A DNA stretch of 64,000 nucleotides, taken from positions 62,001-126,000 of the forward strand of contig NZ_JAHKQI010000003.1 of the NCBI RefSeq assembly GCF_018860975.1, given 5' to 3'. This DNA is from Lentibacter algarum. GTDB lineage: Bacteria; Pseudomonadota; Alphaproteobacteria; Rhodobacterales; Rhodobacteraceae. Position 1 is the stretch's first letter. The number at the start of each line of letters is the position of its first letter. The translations under genes were made by a program, and so were the position numbers. The notes under the pieces were generated by a model, which was not told the DNA's origin, did no database searches, and was given only the letters and a program-made list of their open reading frames with translations. This document shows, piece after piece, positions 15,920 to 26,859 of this stretch.

Positions 15920-16615
15920 CTATACAGAGACCAAAGAGAGCAACTCACTCTTGGCAATGCTGTCGCGCGCACCTGACTGGATCACCTCTCCACGCCGCAG
16001 GACTACGAACTTGTCTGCAAGTTCATAGGCAAACTCGAAGTATTGCTCGACCAGAACAATCGCCATTTGCCCCTCAGAGCGCAACTGCTCGATCACCCGC
16101 CCGATGTGCTGGATGATGTTGGGCTGTATGCCCTCGGTTGGCTCATCCAGTAACAAGAGCTTTGGCCGCGTGATCAAGGCCCGCGCGATGGCCAGTTGCT
16201 GCTGCTGGCCACCCGACAGATCACCGCCGCGGCGTGTCCGCATCTCTTTGAGCACGGGGAACAGTTCGAAAATCTCGTCAGGCACCCGCCGCTCGCCCTT
16301 TGGCAGGCAGTTAAAACCGGTCTCAAGGTTCTCCTGAACAGTCAGCAGCGGAAACACCTCACGCCCCTGCGCGACATATCCAATGCCCTTGTGTGCCAGC
16401 CCAAAGGCAGGCAGCTTGCCAAGCGGTTGCCCGTCGAGCGTTACGGCCCCGGCCGAGCGCATATGTCTGCCCGAGATCGCCTTGATCAGGCTCGTTTTGC
16501 CGACACCGTTGGTGCCCATAACACAGGTGATCTCACCAATCTCGGCTTCCATCGAAATGCCATTGAGAATCTGGGAGTGCCCGTAGTGTAGGGTTAGGTC
16601 TTTGATACTTAACAT
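15920..16615 (-). CDS. urtE: Urea ABC transporter ATP-binding protein UrtE
   Basis: 231 residues. Walker A is G-T-N-G-V-G-K-T-S near 35-43, the ABC signature is D-L-S-G-G-Q-Q-Q-Q-L-A-I-A, and Walker B ends in L-L-L-D-E-P-T-E-G-I-Q-P, the LivF-like pattern with Q-P-N-I found in UrtE. It supplies ATP hydrolysis for urea import with UrtD. It is the last gene of the urtABCDE unit, starting two bases from the urtD stop, and converges on the hypothetical gene at 15.5 kb. Confidence 0.93.
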   Translation of the reverse strand: MLSIKDLTLHYGHSQILNGISMEAEIGEITCVMGTNGVGKTSLIKAISGRHMRSAGAVTLDGQPLGKLPAFGLAHKGIGYVAQGREVFPLLTVQENLETGFNCLPKGERRVPDEIFELFPVLKEMRTRRGGDLSGGQQQQLAIARALITRPKLLLLDEPTEGIQPNIIQHIGRVIEQLRSEGQMAIVLVEQYFEFAYELADKFVVLRRGEVIQSGARDSIAKSELLSLVSV

Positions 16616-16616
16616 T

Positions 16617-17357
16617 TTATCTCCCCAAATAGACGTCAACAACGTCTTTGTTGGCGGTCACATGGTCCAGACTGCCCTCAGCCAGAACCGAGCCTTCATG
16701 CAAAACCGTGACTTTGCAATCAAGCCGGCGCACGAACTCCATGTCGTGCTCTACAACAACGACTGCGCGCGTCTTTGCGGCCTCGACAAGTATGTTTGTT
16801 GTGTGCTCACGCTCCGCTGGCGTCATCCCCGCTGCAGGCTCATCCACCAGCAACAAGCGCGGCTCTTGCGCCAATAACATACCGATTTCCAACCACTGTT
16901 TCTGCCCGTGACTTAGCTCGCCTGATTTGCGCATAAGCGCATCCGCAAGGCCGATCTCTTCTGCAAAGGCTTCCACCCGCGCGAGATCGTCGTTCTTGGC
17001 CCGATAGAGCAGCACAGAAAACGGCCCGCGCTTGTTTTTGAGGGCCATCAGCAGGTTCTCCTGCACGGTTTGATCTTCAAAAACTGTCGGCTTTTGAAAC
17101 TTGCGCCCGACACCTTCCCGCGCAATGCGGGCTTCTGACAGGCCCAGCAGCGAAACGCTCTTTTCACCCCAAAGAATGCGCCCCTCGTCCGGCTTGGTCT
17201 TGCCGGTGACAATGTCCATGAAGGTTGTCTTGCCTGCACCGTTGGGGCCAATGATGGCGCGCATTTCAGCGCTGGCAATGCGAAACGACAAGTTGTTGAT
17301 CGCCCGAAACCCGTCAAAGCTGACGCTAACTCCCGAGACTTCTAGTAAGGTGTTCAT
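16617..17357 (-). CDS. urtD: Urea ABC transporter ATP-binding protein UrtD
   Basis: 246 residues. Walker A is G-P-N-G-A-G-K-T-T near 37-45, the signature is E-L-S-H-G-Q-K-Q-W-L-E-I-G, where S-H-G-Q replaces S-G-G-Q as is typical of LivG/UrtD proteins, and Walker B is L-L-L-V-D-E-P-A-A-G-M-T. It energises urea import together with UrtE on the cytoplasmic face of the UrtBC channel. The start overlaps the urtC stop by four bases. Confidence 0.93.
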   Translation of the reverse strand: MNTLLEVSGVSVSFDGFRAINNLSFRIASAEMRAIIGPNGAGKTTFMDIVTGKTKPDEGRILWGEKSVSLLGLSEARIAREGVGRKFQKPTVFEDQTVQENLLMALKNKRGPFSVLLYRAKNDDLARVEAFAEEIGLADALMRKSGELSHGQKQWLEIGMLLAQEPRLLLVDEPAAGMTPAEREHTTNILVEAAKTRAVVVVEHDMEFVRRLDCKVTVLHEGSVLAEGSLDHVTANKDVVDVYLGR

Positions 17358-18586
17358 TCTCTTGCCTCCCGCTCGCGTAGGGCGCCGTCATCAGGCCCAA
17401 GGTCTGCTCCGTGCCTGTCTGGCATGATGCGACTGCTGATCAGGTCAAACAATCCGCCAATGCCCTTGGGCGCGAAGAGTGTCACCAGAACAAACGAGAG
17501 GCCCAAGACCACAAGCCACCAGTCAACCCATTGAATTGTATAGAACCCGAGGTCGATGTTTGGCGCGCGTCCACCTGTGAACCACGACGACAGCAGACTT
17601 ACAAAAACCGCGCCGATGACGGCTCCGTATATGCGCCCTCGTCCACCGATGGCCACCCAAACCGCGAGATAGATCGAGGCAATCGGCGCGATCTCTGCGG
17701 GGTTGATGATCCCCGCTTGCGGGTAGTAAAGCGCGCCAGCGATGCCCGCCATGCAAGCGGTTCCGGTGAAGAGCACGAGCTTGTAGCTCTCAACCGAGTA
17801 GCCGAGAAAGCGCACGCGGGCTTCGTCATCGCGAATGCCGCGTAGCACCGAGCCGAACTTGCCGGAAACAACCCAAGCCGCAAGCACATAGCCAAGCCCG
17901 AGCGCCAGCGCAGAGCCCCAGAGAAACCACAGCGAGACCAGCGCTTGCGGAACATCCGTAAGCCCCGGCAGGTTCTGCAGCCCCGAAAGCCCGTTGTTGC
18001 CGCGCAATCCGCTGTCATTCTGAAACAGGTATAGCGAGAGCGCCAGTGTCATCGCCTGCGTCAGGATCGACAGGTAGACACCTGCCACGCGGCTGCGAAA
18101 CGCCAGCCAGCCAAAGGCCAGCGCCAGCAACCCCGGCACCAGAACAACCAAGGCAAGCTGCAACACCAGCGAGTCTGAAAAAGCCCAGATCAGCGGGAAC
18201 TCGGCACTGCCGACAACCCCGAATATCTGCGTGGCAATCGCATCGTTCAACTCTTGTGCCGACGCAGGAATGGGCGCGTCAGCAAGCGAGCTGACAACCA
18301 CATCCCGCGTGCGTTCATACATCAGCCACATGCCGATCATATAGCCACCAAGCCCGAAAAACGCGAAATGCCCAAGCGAGAGAATGCCCGCATACCCCCA
18401 GACAAGATCCATCGAGATCGCCACCAAGCCAAGGCAGAGCGTCTTGCCGAGAGTTTTCACAAAGCTGGTTGAGACAAACCCCATGCCGAGACCCTCAGAC
18501 AACAGCGTCACAACAATGGTGAAGAGCGCCAGCGCTGCCAGAAAGATCAGGGTTGAAGGGTTGCGAGCGAGAAAGCTGTTTTGCAT
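17354..18586 (-). CDS. urtC: Urea ABC transporter permease UrtC
   Basis: 410 residues with about nine or ten membrane helices, of the LivM-like branched permease family. The segment W-G-Y-A-G-I-L-S-L-G-H-F-A-F-F-G-L-G-G-Y follows the second helix, and G-R-G-R-I-Y-G-A-V-I-G-A lies toward the C-terminus. With UrtB it forms the inner-membrane urea channel. The C-terminal 30 residues are polar and cytoplasmic. It lies three bases downstream of urtB and overlaps urtD. Confidence 0.93.
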   Translation of the reverse strand: MQNSFLARNPSTLIFLAALALFTIVVTLLSEGLGMGFVSTSFVKTLGKTLCLGLVAISMDLVWGYAGILSLGHFAFFGLGGYMIGMWLMYERTRDVVVSSLADAPIPASAQELNDAIATQIFGVVGSAEFPLIWAFSDSLVLQLALVVLVPGLLALAFGWLAFRSRVAGVYLSILTQAMTLALSLYLFQNDSGLRGNNGLSGLQNLPGLTDVPQALVSLWFLWGSALALGLGYVLAAWVVSGKFGSVLRGIRDDEARVRFLGYSVESYKLVLFTGTACMAGIAGALYYPQAGIINPAEIAPIASIYLAVWVAIGGRGRIYGAVIGAVFVSLLSSWFTGGRAPNIDLGFYTIQWVDWWLVVLGLSFVLVTLFAPKGIGGLFDLISSRIMPDRHGADLGPDDGALREREARE

Positions 18587-18589
18587 AGC

Positions 18590-20554
18590 TCAATCCCCCG
18601 CCGCGCGGCCTTTGAGGGCAATAATGCCCCTTGGCCTGAACTGTATGAAGATGATGATGAAAATGATCATGAATGTCTGCGCCGCCAACGTGTTTGACGG
18701 GTTGAGCCACTCGATACCCTTTTGCATGAAACCGATCATTGCCGCGCCAAACAGAGTGCCCCAGATATTGCCGACCCCGCCGACAACCACCGTCATGAAG
18801 CTTTGCACAATGTAGTCACTGCCAAGTTCCGAGGTGACTTTGGCAAACAACCCGATCGCCACTCCGGCAACCCCCGCAATGCCCGATCCGAGCCCAAAGG
18901 TGAGCATGTTCACACGGTTCGGGTTGATGCCCATGCTCGCAGCCATGCCCGGGTTTTGAGTGACCGCGCGGGTTTCAAGGCCCAGCCGCGTGCGCTTCAT
19001 GATGAACAGAAAGATCGCCAGAAACCCGAGAGCGAGCACAAAAATAGCGATGCGAATGTAGCTGATCGACACCACATCATTGAGCACCCAGGCCCCGTCA
19101 AGCCAGGCCGGAGCCGTGAGCGGCCGCGCCTGCGTGCCAAAAATGTTCTTGGCCAGCTGCTGCAAAGCAATCGACACACCAAACGTCGCCAGCAGCGTTT
19201 CAAGTGGGCGGTTGTATAGCCAGCGGATCACCAAACGCTCCATCGCCACACCCGCGGCAAACGTCACCGCAAAGGCCAGCGGGATCGCCACGATAATGCT
19301 GATGGTGTGGTTGGGAACAACCTGCTGCACAACGTAGCCTGTGTAAGCGCCCATCATGATGAACTCACCATGCGCCATGTTGATCACGCCCATGACGCCA
19401 AAAGTAATGGCCAGCCCGATCGCGGCAAGAAAGTAGATCGACGCCAGCGAAATCCCGTCAAGCGCCAGATCGGCCGCCTGATTAAGCCCAACATGAACCG
19501 AGGTGCTTTGCATCGCTTTTTCGGCAGCCTGCGTGACCGCCGCAGAAGGCTCGTCGTAAAGCTCGGCAAAAATGTGCTGTGACAGAGCCGCGTTAACTTC
19601 GGCCTCGGTTGGAGCGGGCTCGGCAAGCCCTTCAGCAACCAACGCGCCGTAGGCTTTCTCGCGCTGCACAGCCTCCGTAAGGGCCGCAACGCTGACGCCT
19701 CCAACCTTGCCATCCGTCACATGTTGGGCAAGCGTCAGGCGGATGTCGTTCTGGCTCACAAGGGGCGGCACTAACTGCCGATCAACCAGCAACTGATAAG
19801 CCTCAGCGGAGGAAATGGCATCACCAACTTCAAGCCTGCGCGCGACATTCACATTGTCCGGCGGTGCGTCGGTAAACACATCTGTTTTGCTGGCAAGCAA
19901 GCGGTTCAACGTCGCCCGCGCATCAACTCCCAAATCGCCAGAAATATACTCGATGGCCTCTATGCGCGCGGCTTCATCCGCGCCAAACGAGATGGTTAGC
20001 AGGCGTTCGGCCCGTAGTTTCATCTCCTTTAGGCCTTCGTCGCTTTCGGTGGTGATCGAGGCCCGCAATGGCGCAAGCAGGCTCTCGCTCGGGTTGCGCT
20101 CGATCGAGACAAGGGCAGCACGGCGACGCTCCGGATCAGGATCATTGAGCTGAAACTGCACAAGCGCAACGCCGATCAAAGCCCGAACACCGCTGTTGGG
20201 TTTAAGCTGCTTTAACTCGGACTTGGGAGCTTCTCCAACACGCTCACCGCTGTCAAAGTCAAACAACTTGTAAGTCTTGCTATCGAGCTTCTCGGCCCTA
20301 AAGAACAGCCCGTCCGCCTTGCGCAGCCACATGTCCTTGCCTTGCCAAGCCTGCAAAACATCCTGCGCTTGCGGCAATCCGCTTTCGGTGATCGCATCAA
20401 TCGCTGGTGCAATTGACTTGCGCGAGCTTTTAACAATCAGTTCGCTTTGCTCTTGCAAAACAGCCTGCATCGGAGTTTGCACCGAGGTGCTTTGCGCGAC
20501 AGCAAGCGAGCAGTTGAGCAGCACGAACAGGCCGGTGAGAAACAGTCGGATCAT
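18590..20554 (-). CDS. urtB: Urea ABC transporter permease UrtB with long periplasmic N-terminus
   Basis: 654 residues. A signal peptide (ending S-L-A-V-A-Q) is followed by about 330 residues of mostly helical, soluble, probably periplasmic sequence, then a LivH-type permease of eight or so helices from about residue 365 (F-G-V-M-G-V-I-N-M-A-H-G-E-F-I-M-M-G-A-Y). The extra N-terminal domain is a known trait of proteobacterial UrtB but is long here. It forms the urea channel with UrtC and receives urea from UrtA. A stem-loop lies between urtA and this gene. Confidence 0.9.
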   Translation of the reverse strand: MIRLFLTGLFVLLNCSLAVAQSTSVQTPMQAVLQEQSELIVKSSRKSIAPAIDAITESGLPQAQDVLQAWQGKDMWLRKADGLFFRAEKLDSKTYKLFDFDSGERVGEAPKSELKQLKPNSGVRALIGVALVQFQLNDPDPERRRAALVSIERNPSESLLAPLRASITTESDEGLKEMKLRAERLLTISFGADEAARIEAIEYISGDLGVDARATLNRLLASKTDVFTDAPPDNVNVARRLEVGDAISSAEAYQLLVDRQLVPPLVSQNDIRLTLAQHVTDGKVGGVSVAALTEAVQREKAYGALVAEGLAEPAPTEAEVNAALSQHIFAELYDEPSAAVTQAAEKAMQSTSVHVGLNQAADLALDGISLASIYFLAAIGLAITFGVMGVINMAHGEFIMMGAYTGYVVQQVVPNHTISIIVAIPLAFAVTFAAGVAMERLVIRWLYNRPLETLLATFGVSIALQQLAKNIFGTQARPLTAPAWLDGAWVLNDVVSISYIRIAIFVLALGFLAIFLFIMKRTRLGLETRAVTQNPGMAASMGINPNRVNMLTFGLGSGIAGVAGVAIGLFAKVTSELGSDYIVQSFMTVVVGGVGNIWGTLFGAAMIGFMQKGIEWLNPSNTLAAQTFMIIFIIIFIQFRPRGIIALKGRAAGD

Positions 20555-20580
20555 CTGAAAAACGCCCTATAAAATAAGTC

Positions 20581-20602
20581 GGAAGGGGCACTAGCCCCCT
20601 CC
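20581..20602 (-). promoter_or_regulatory. Intercistronic stem-loop between urtA and urtB
   Basis: GGAAGGGGC (20581-20589) pairs with GCCCCCTCC (20594-20602) with one imperfect step, 18 bases past the urtA stop. There is no clean U-tract. Such structures after binding-protein genes usually stabilise the upstream mRNA or cause partial termination, giving excess binding protein. Confidence 0.5.
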
Positions 20603-20619
20603 GGTTTGTTTTGGTCGGC

Positions 20620-21903
20620 TTAGTAGTTTGACAAAAGCTGAACGCAGCTCTTTGTCTCGGTGTTGTACATGCCGCATGCCAGATCTTTCCAATCTGACTT
20701 GAGCACAGCACTCGCCGGCAGGAAGTCCGTCCAGGCATCGCCGGGCACTTCGCTGGTCTGGCTGACGATATCAAACTGTCCGTCTTCCTGAATTTCGCCA
20801 ATCAACACCGGTTTTGCCAAGTGGTGGTTGGGAAGCATCACAGCCGTGCCGCCCGTCAGATTGGGAAACTCTTGGCCATACATCGCCGTGCGCACCGCAT
20901 CAACGTCGGTTGTCTCAGCCGCCGTCGCCGCGTTCACCCACATGTTAAAGCCGATGTAATGCGCTTCCATCGGGTCGTTGGTGACACGCTCAGCACCCAT
21001 CTTGGCTTTCCATGCTTCGATGAAAGCTGTGTTGCTCTCTGCCTCGGCTGACTGGAAGTAGTTCCAGGCCGCGAGGTGACCAACAAGGTTTGCTGTGTCC
21101 AGTCCCGAAAGTTCTTCCTCACCAACCGAGAAGGCCACAACCGGAATGTCGTCAGCCGAGATGCCGGCAGCTGCCAGCTCTTTGTAAAAGCCGATATTGG
21201 CGTCGCCGTTGATCGTGCTGATCACGCCGACTTTCTTGCCGTCAGCGCCAAGCGCCACAACATCCGCGACGATCTTTGACCAATCAGAATGGCCGAAAGG
21301 CGTGTAGTTCACAAAGATGTCTTCAGCAGCAACACCCTTTTGCTTCAGGTAGCTTTCCAAAATGTTGTTCGTCGTGCGCGGGTAAACATAGTCAGTGCCC
21401 AAAAGCGCGAACTTCTCGACACCGAGCTCCTCAAGAAAGTAATCTGTCGCAGGAATAGCCTGCTGGTTCGGCGCGGCACCGGTGTAAAACACGTTCTTGG
21501 AGCTTTCTTCACCTTCGTATTGCACAGGGTAAAACAACAGCCCGTTGAGCTCTTCAAGCACTGGCAGAACAGACTTGCGGCTTACCGATGTCCAGTTGCC
21601 GAAGATCACATCAACATTGTGAACACTCAAAAGCTCGCGGCCTTTTTCGGCAAACAGCGGCCAGTCAGAGGCAGGGTCAACCACGACAGCTTCAAGCTCG
21701 CAGCCCAGAAGGCCACCCTTGGCATTTTGCTGTTCGATGAGCATCAGCATGGTGTCTTTCAACGTGGTTTCCGAAATCGCCATCGTGCCGGACAGTGAGT
21801 GCAGAACGCCGACTTTGATCGGGCAGTCCGCCGCCATGGCAGGCGCAGTCAAACCAGCGAGAGCAAACGCCCCGGCCATTGTAGAATTGAGTAGTTTCAT
21901 CAT
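20620..21903 (-). CDS. urtA: Urea ABC transporter substrate-binding protein UrtA
   Basis: 427 residues from ATG 21903. A signal peptide ends in T-A-P-A-M-A-A-D, followed by the start of the mature domain, P-I-K-V-G-V-L-H-S-L-S-G-T-M-A-I-S, typical of UrtA in the Leu/Ile/Val-binding (type I) family. Y-D-Y-V-Y-P-like segments and G-N-W-T-S line the ligand site region. It binds urea in the periplasm and passes it to UrtBC. GAGGAG lies just upstream; ATG 21900 is an equally possible start. First gene of urtABCDE, divergent from ureD. Confidence 0.94.
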   Translation of the reverse strand: MMKLLNSTMAGAFALAGLTAPAMAADCPIKVGVLHSLSGTMAISETTLKDTMLMLIEQQNAKGGLLGCELEAVVVDPASDWPLFAEKGRELLSVHNVDVIFGNWTSVSRKSVLPVLEELNGLLFYPVQYEGEESSKNVFYTGAAPNQQAIPATDYFLEELGVEKFALLGTDYVYPRTTNNILESYLKQKGVAAEDIFVNYTPFGHSDWSKIVADVVALGADGKKVGVISTINGDANIGFYKELAAAGISADDIPVVAFSVGEEELSGLDTANLVGHLAAWNYFQSAEAESNTAFIEAWKAKMGAERVTNDPMEAHYIGFNMWVNAATAAETTDVDAVRTAMYGQEFPNLTGGTAVMLPNHHLAKPVLIGEIQEDGQFDIVSQTSEVPGDAWTDFLPASAVLKSDWKDLACGMYNTETKSCVQLLSNY

Positions 21904-22269
21904 GTTCTCCTCGCAGGGAGGGCCGAAAGGCTTGCGCAATGGCGCAGGGCTTACTACCTCTAACCTGCAACTTTGTGTTGCAATCCGTGTGACGGCTGGC
22001 GCGGGCTTCACTTCGTCCGGTCGTCACACACCTTTACGTCGCATCTTCGTGCTTGCTCCGGCGCCCCGAGCATTTCTGCACTGCAGCGTAATCAACAGGT
22101 TTGAATCCGGATTCCCCTCCCGGAAATGAGCAACTGCTCAATTTTTGCCCCTCATTAGCAGTCATCGCCTAAATTTCAGGCAAGCTTGCCGCCTGCCCTG
22201 CCAGAAACACGCTTGTGGCTGACTCGCTCGGTGGCCTGTGATGAAACCACAACACACGAGCATTCATGC
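21904..22269. promoter_or_regulatory. Divergent control region between urtA and ureD
   Basis: About 366 bp separating uptake and urease transcripts. It contains an inverted repeat TGAGCA-AC-TGCTCA at 22127-22140 and a perfect 12-bp palindrome GGCAAGCTTGCC at 22179-22190, either of which could be an operator. I saw no clear sigma-54 promoter. The region just upstream of ureD stays open in the ureD frame, so the ureD start may lie within it. Confidence 0.45.
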
Positions 22270-23154
22270 TTGGCATCTATCCGGAGCGCCTCAATTTCAC
22301 CGACTGTCACCATAACCACGCCTCGCGCACGCCCGTCCGTAGCCAAGGCTCAACCGCGATCGGTTGGCGCTGTTGAGGTGACCACCAAGCAAGGCTCGCG
22401 CGGCAGCGCACTGGCTGACCTACGGCAATCAGGTGCGATGAAAGTGTTGTTTCCGCAGTCTCTCACCGACGAGTTGCACGCCATCATGATCAACACATCA
22501 GGCGGCATCACTGGCGGCGACAACTTCTCCTTTCGCGCCTGTGCCGGCGCAGGCTCGACTCTGGGCCTCACGACACAGGCCGCCGAGCGGCTCTATCGCT
22601 CTCAACCTGACGAATACGCCACTCTGCGCAACCGCCTTGAGGTAGAGGCTGGTGCACGGATCAACTGGCTGCCGCAGGAAACCATCCTCTTTGAGGGCTG
22701 TGCGCTGAGCCGTCAGATGCACGTCGAACTGGCGCAAGACGCATCTCTGCTGCTGGTCGAGCCGCTGATTTTCGGACGTGCGGCAATGGGTGAAACCCTG
22801 CACAACGTTAACTTCAAGGACAGGGTCAGCCTTCACAGACAGGGTAAGCCACTGTTTCTAGACGCCATGACCCTGACTGGCGACCTGACGCAGCACCTCG
22901 CGACAAAGGCCGTTGGCCAAGAAACCGCAAGCACCGGCGCGATGGCTTTGATCCTCTATGTCGCAGCAGACGCCGAAACAAAGCTAACCGCTTTGCGCGC
23001 GCTGCTACCGGACAGCGCGGGCGCAAGCCTTATTGGCAATGACCTACTCGTTGCGCGTTGTCTGGCTCCCGACAGCTTTGAGCTGCGCAAGTCACTGGTT
23101 CCCGCCATCGAACTTCTCTCAAACACCGCCCCTCCCCGATCATGGATGACGTAA
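22270..23154 (+). CDS. ureD: Urease accessory protein UreD
   Basis: About 294 residues. The core reads [10 protein letters not shown] near the start, then [18 protein letters not shown] and [12 protein letters not shown], the defining UreD motifs. UreD forms the scaffold on apo-urease to which UreF and UreG bind for nickel delivery. No ATG suits the N-terminus; TTG 22270 and GTG 22231 are the candidates and neither has a strong ribosome site, so the start is uncertain. ureA begins two bases after the stop. Confidence 0.9.
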   Translation: MASIRSASISPTVTITTPRARPSVAKAQPRSVGAVEVTTKQGSRGSALADLRQSGAMKVLFPQSLTDELHAIMINTSGGITGGDNFSFRACAGAGSTLGLTTQAAERLYRSQPDEYATLRNRLEVEAGARINWLPQETILFEGCALSRQMHVELAQDASLLLVEPLIFGRAAMGETLHNVNFKDRVSLHRQGKPLFLDAMTLTGDLTQHLATKAVGQETASTGAMALILYVAADAETKLTALRALLPDSAGASLIGNDLLVARCLAPDSFELRKSLVPAIELLSNTAPPRSWMT

Positions 23155-23155
23155 A

Positions 23156-23458
23156 ATGCAACTGACACCACGTGAAAAAGACAAGCTCCTCATTTCAATG
23201 GCCGCCGAAGTGGCCCGCAAACGCCTTGCGCGCGGCGTTAAGCTCAATCACCCCGAAGCCATCGCGCTTATCACTGATGCCGTCGTCGAAGGCGCTCGTG
23301 ACGGGCGCTCGGTTGCGGACATGATGCAAGCCGGCGCTCTTATCATTACGCGCGAGCAGTGCATGGAAGGCGTCTCCGAGATGATCCCTGAAGTGCAAGT
23401 CGAAGCGACATTCCCCGACGGCACCAAGCTCGTCACCGTTCACAACCCTATCAGATAA
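23156..23458 (+). CDS. ureA: Urease subunit gamma
   Basis: 100 residues, the standard size for separate UreA. It begins [12 protein letters not shown] and contains [11 protein letters not shown] and [11 protein letters not shown], all family landmarks, and ends with V-T-V-H-N-P-I. It is a structural subunit of the cytoplasmic (UreABC)3 urease that splits urea into ammonia and carbamate. It is followed after ten bases by a small membrane-protein gene rather than by ureB. Confidence 0.97.
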   Translation: MQLTPREKDKLLISMAAEVARKRLARGVKLNHPEAIALITDAVVEGARDGRSVADMMQAGALIITREQCMEGVSEMIPEVQVEATFPDGTKLVTVHNPIR

Positions 23459-23468
23459 GGATATTCAC

Positions 23469-23681
23469 ATGAGATACTTCGCTACATTCCTTCTCGCTGC
23501 TCTGTCGGCCCTTCTGTCGGCCCCTCTTGCCGCGCACCAAGCCGAACTTGCCCATGTGCATACCTCCGAAACGACATGGCTACCGACCGCCCTCTTGCTG
23601 GCTGCGGTTCTGGCTGCGGTTCTGGCTGTTGTGGCACTGGTGTTCAAAGACCAGATCCTCAAAGCACTGGCAAAATCATGA
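23469..23681 (+). CDS. Small membrane protein inserted in the urease operon
   Basis: 70 residues: a hydrophobic signal-like helix (about 5-22), a short polar loop rich in His (H-Q-A-E-L-A-H-V-H), and a second helix (about 38-60) with the duplicated run A-A-V-L-A-A-V-L encoded by a direct repeat. It ends in a basic tail. The gene lies between ureA and ureB and its stop overlaps the ureB start as ATGA, so translation is coupled. I do not recognise a named family. A link to nickel, urea or proton handling is only suggested by position and the His residues. Confidence 0.72.
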   Translation: MRYFATFLLAALSALLSAPLAAHQAELAHVHTSETTWLPTALLLAAVLAAVLAVVALVFKDQILKALAKS

Positions 23682-23982
23682 TCCCGGGAGAGCTTTTCCC
23701 CGCGAGCGGCACTCTTACGCTCAACCCGACGCGCGAGGCGATCACCTTGATGGTTGCCAACACCGGCGACAGGCCAGTGCAAGTTGGCAGTCACTATCAC
23801 TTCGCAGAGAGCAACCCCGCGCTTGAGTTTGACCGCAGCGCCGCGCACGGCAAACGCCTCGATATCGCCGCCGGAACTGCCGTGCGCTTTGAGCCGGGCC
23901 AGCGCCGCGAAGTGCAGCTGATCGCCATGTCGGGCACGCGCCGTATCTTTGGCTTTAACCAAGCCGTGATGGGAGACATCTA

Positions 23983-23983
<1 letters not shown>
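23678..23983 (+). CDS. ureB: Urease subunit beta
   Basis: 101 residues. The start M-I-P-G-E-L is the standard UreB N-terminus, followed by [34 protein letters not shown] and the closing R-I-F-G-F-N. It is a structural subunit of urease. Its ATG overlaps the stop of the small membrane protein, and its TAA overlaps the ureC ATG (TAATG). Confidence 0.97.
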
Positions 23984-25719
<1,736 letters not shown>

Positions 25720-25727
25720 GAGAGACT

Positions 25728-26234
25728 ATGACGCAACCTACCAGCCAGAAAATCATCCGCGCGGGCAAAACGCCGACCACGCAAGATACAGTAGAGCTCA
25801 CCTACGACGCCCGCTTCTTGCGCCGCAAGGTGCTGACCACAAGCAAAGGCACCCGCTTTCTGGTTGATCTTGAGCACACCACTTCCCTTGATCATGGCGA
25901 TGCCTTTGAGCTTGAAAACGGCGCGCTGATCGAGGTGATCGCAGCTCGTGAGGAGCTACTGGAAGTTACTGGCGAGGGCCTTGCGCGCATCGCGTGGCAT
26001 ATCGGCAACCGCCATACGCCCTGTCAGATCGAGGAACGGCGGCTGGTCATTCAACGTGACAAAGTCATCCGCGATATGCTGCACCAGATCGGCGCGCAAA
26101 CCCGCGAGGTTAGCGAGCCGTTTGTGCCTGAAGGCGGTGCCTATGGTCACGGGCGCACCCACGGCCACGACCACACAGCAAGCCACAATCATCACGACCA
26201 CGACCACGAACATGCACATGACCACACAGACTGA
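25728..26234 (+). CDS. ureE: Urease accessory protein UreE (nickel metallochaperone)
   Basis: 168 residues from ATG 25728. The N-terminal peptide-binding domain has V-E-L-T-Y-D-A-R-F-L-R-R-K, and the metal domain contains I-A-W-H-I-G-N-R-H-T-P-C-Q. The C-terminus is a histidine-rich tail (about residues 140-168) with repeated H-D-H and H-E-H that should bind nickel. UreE hands nickel to UreG. The end of the tail overlaps the ureF start by 17 bases. Confidence 0.95.
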   Translation: MTQPTSQKIIRAGKTPTTQDTVELTYDARFLRRKVLTTSKGTRFLVDLEHTTSLDHGDAFELENGALIEVIAAREELLEVTGEGLARIAWHIGNRHTPCQIEERRLVIQRDKVIRDMLHQIGAQTREVSEPFVPEGGAYGHGRTHGHDHTASHNHHDHDHEHAHDHTD

Positions 26235-26859
26235 GCAAATTCTCACGCTCGCGCAGTGGCTTTCGCCCGCCTACCCTGTCGGCGCGTTCGCCTATAGCCA
26301 CGGGCTTGAGTGGGCCGTGGAAAGCCGGCAAGTGACAAGCAGTGAAAGCCTTAAGGCGTGGCTGCAAACTGTGCTGAGCCACGGCGCGGGGCAAGCCGAC
26401 GCGCTCTTGCTCGCTGCCGCCTACAGCGCCGAAGACCCGACCAGGGCAGATGCTATCGCGCGGGCCTTTGCCGCCTCTGCCGAGCGCCTCAAAGAGACCG
26501 TGCTGCAAGGCGAGGCCTTCACCCGCGCCACCGCCGATATCTGGGGCGTAACCCTGCCAAGCCTCACTTACCCCGTCGCCGTCGGCCACGCCGCTCGCCA
26601 GCAAGGCCTGCCGCTTGATTTGACGCTGACGATGTATCTGCAAGCCTTCCTGTCAAACCTCGCCGCCGCGGGCATGCGCCTTGTGCCTTTGGGCCAGACC
26701 GAAGGGCAAAGCCTCATCAAAGCGCTCACGCCGCTCTGCATCGAAATCGCTGCAAAAGCCGAGGCCGGAAGCTTGGAAGACCTCTCCTCAACAGCTTTCA
26801 TGGCCGACATCGCCGCGATGAAACACGAAACGCAATACTCAAGGATTTTTCGCACATGA
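26218..26859 (+). CDS. ureF: Urease accessory protein UreF
   Basis: 213 residues from the ATG at 26218; an ATG at 26212 is two codons further up. The opening [21 protein letters not shown] is the UreF signature, and the rest is all-helical with [12 protein letters not shown] near 150. UreF bridges UreD and UreG on apo-urease and acts on the GTPase step. The gene lies in a different frame over the His-tail codons of ureE and overlaps ureG by four bases. Confidence 0.95.
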   Translation: MTTQTEQILTLAQWLSPAYPVGAFAYSHGLEWAVESRQVTSSESLKAWLQTVLSHGAGQADALLLAAAYSAEDPTRADAIARAFAASAERLKETVLQGEAFTRATADIWGVTLPSLTYPVAVGHAARQQGLPLDLTLTMYLQAFLSNLAAAGMRLVPLGQTEGQSLIKALTPLCIEIAAKAEAGSLEDLSSTAFMADIAAMKHETQYSRIFRT

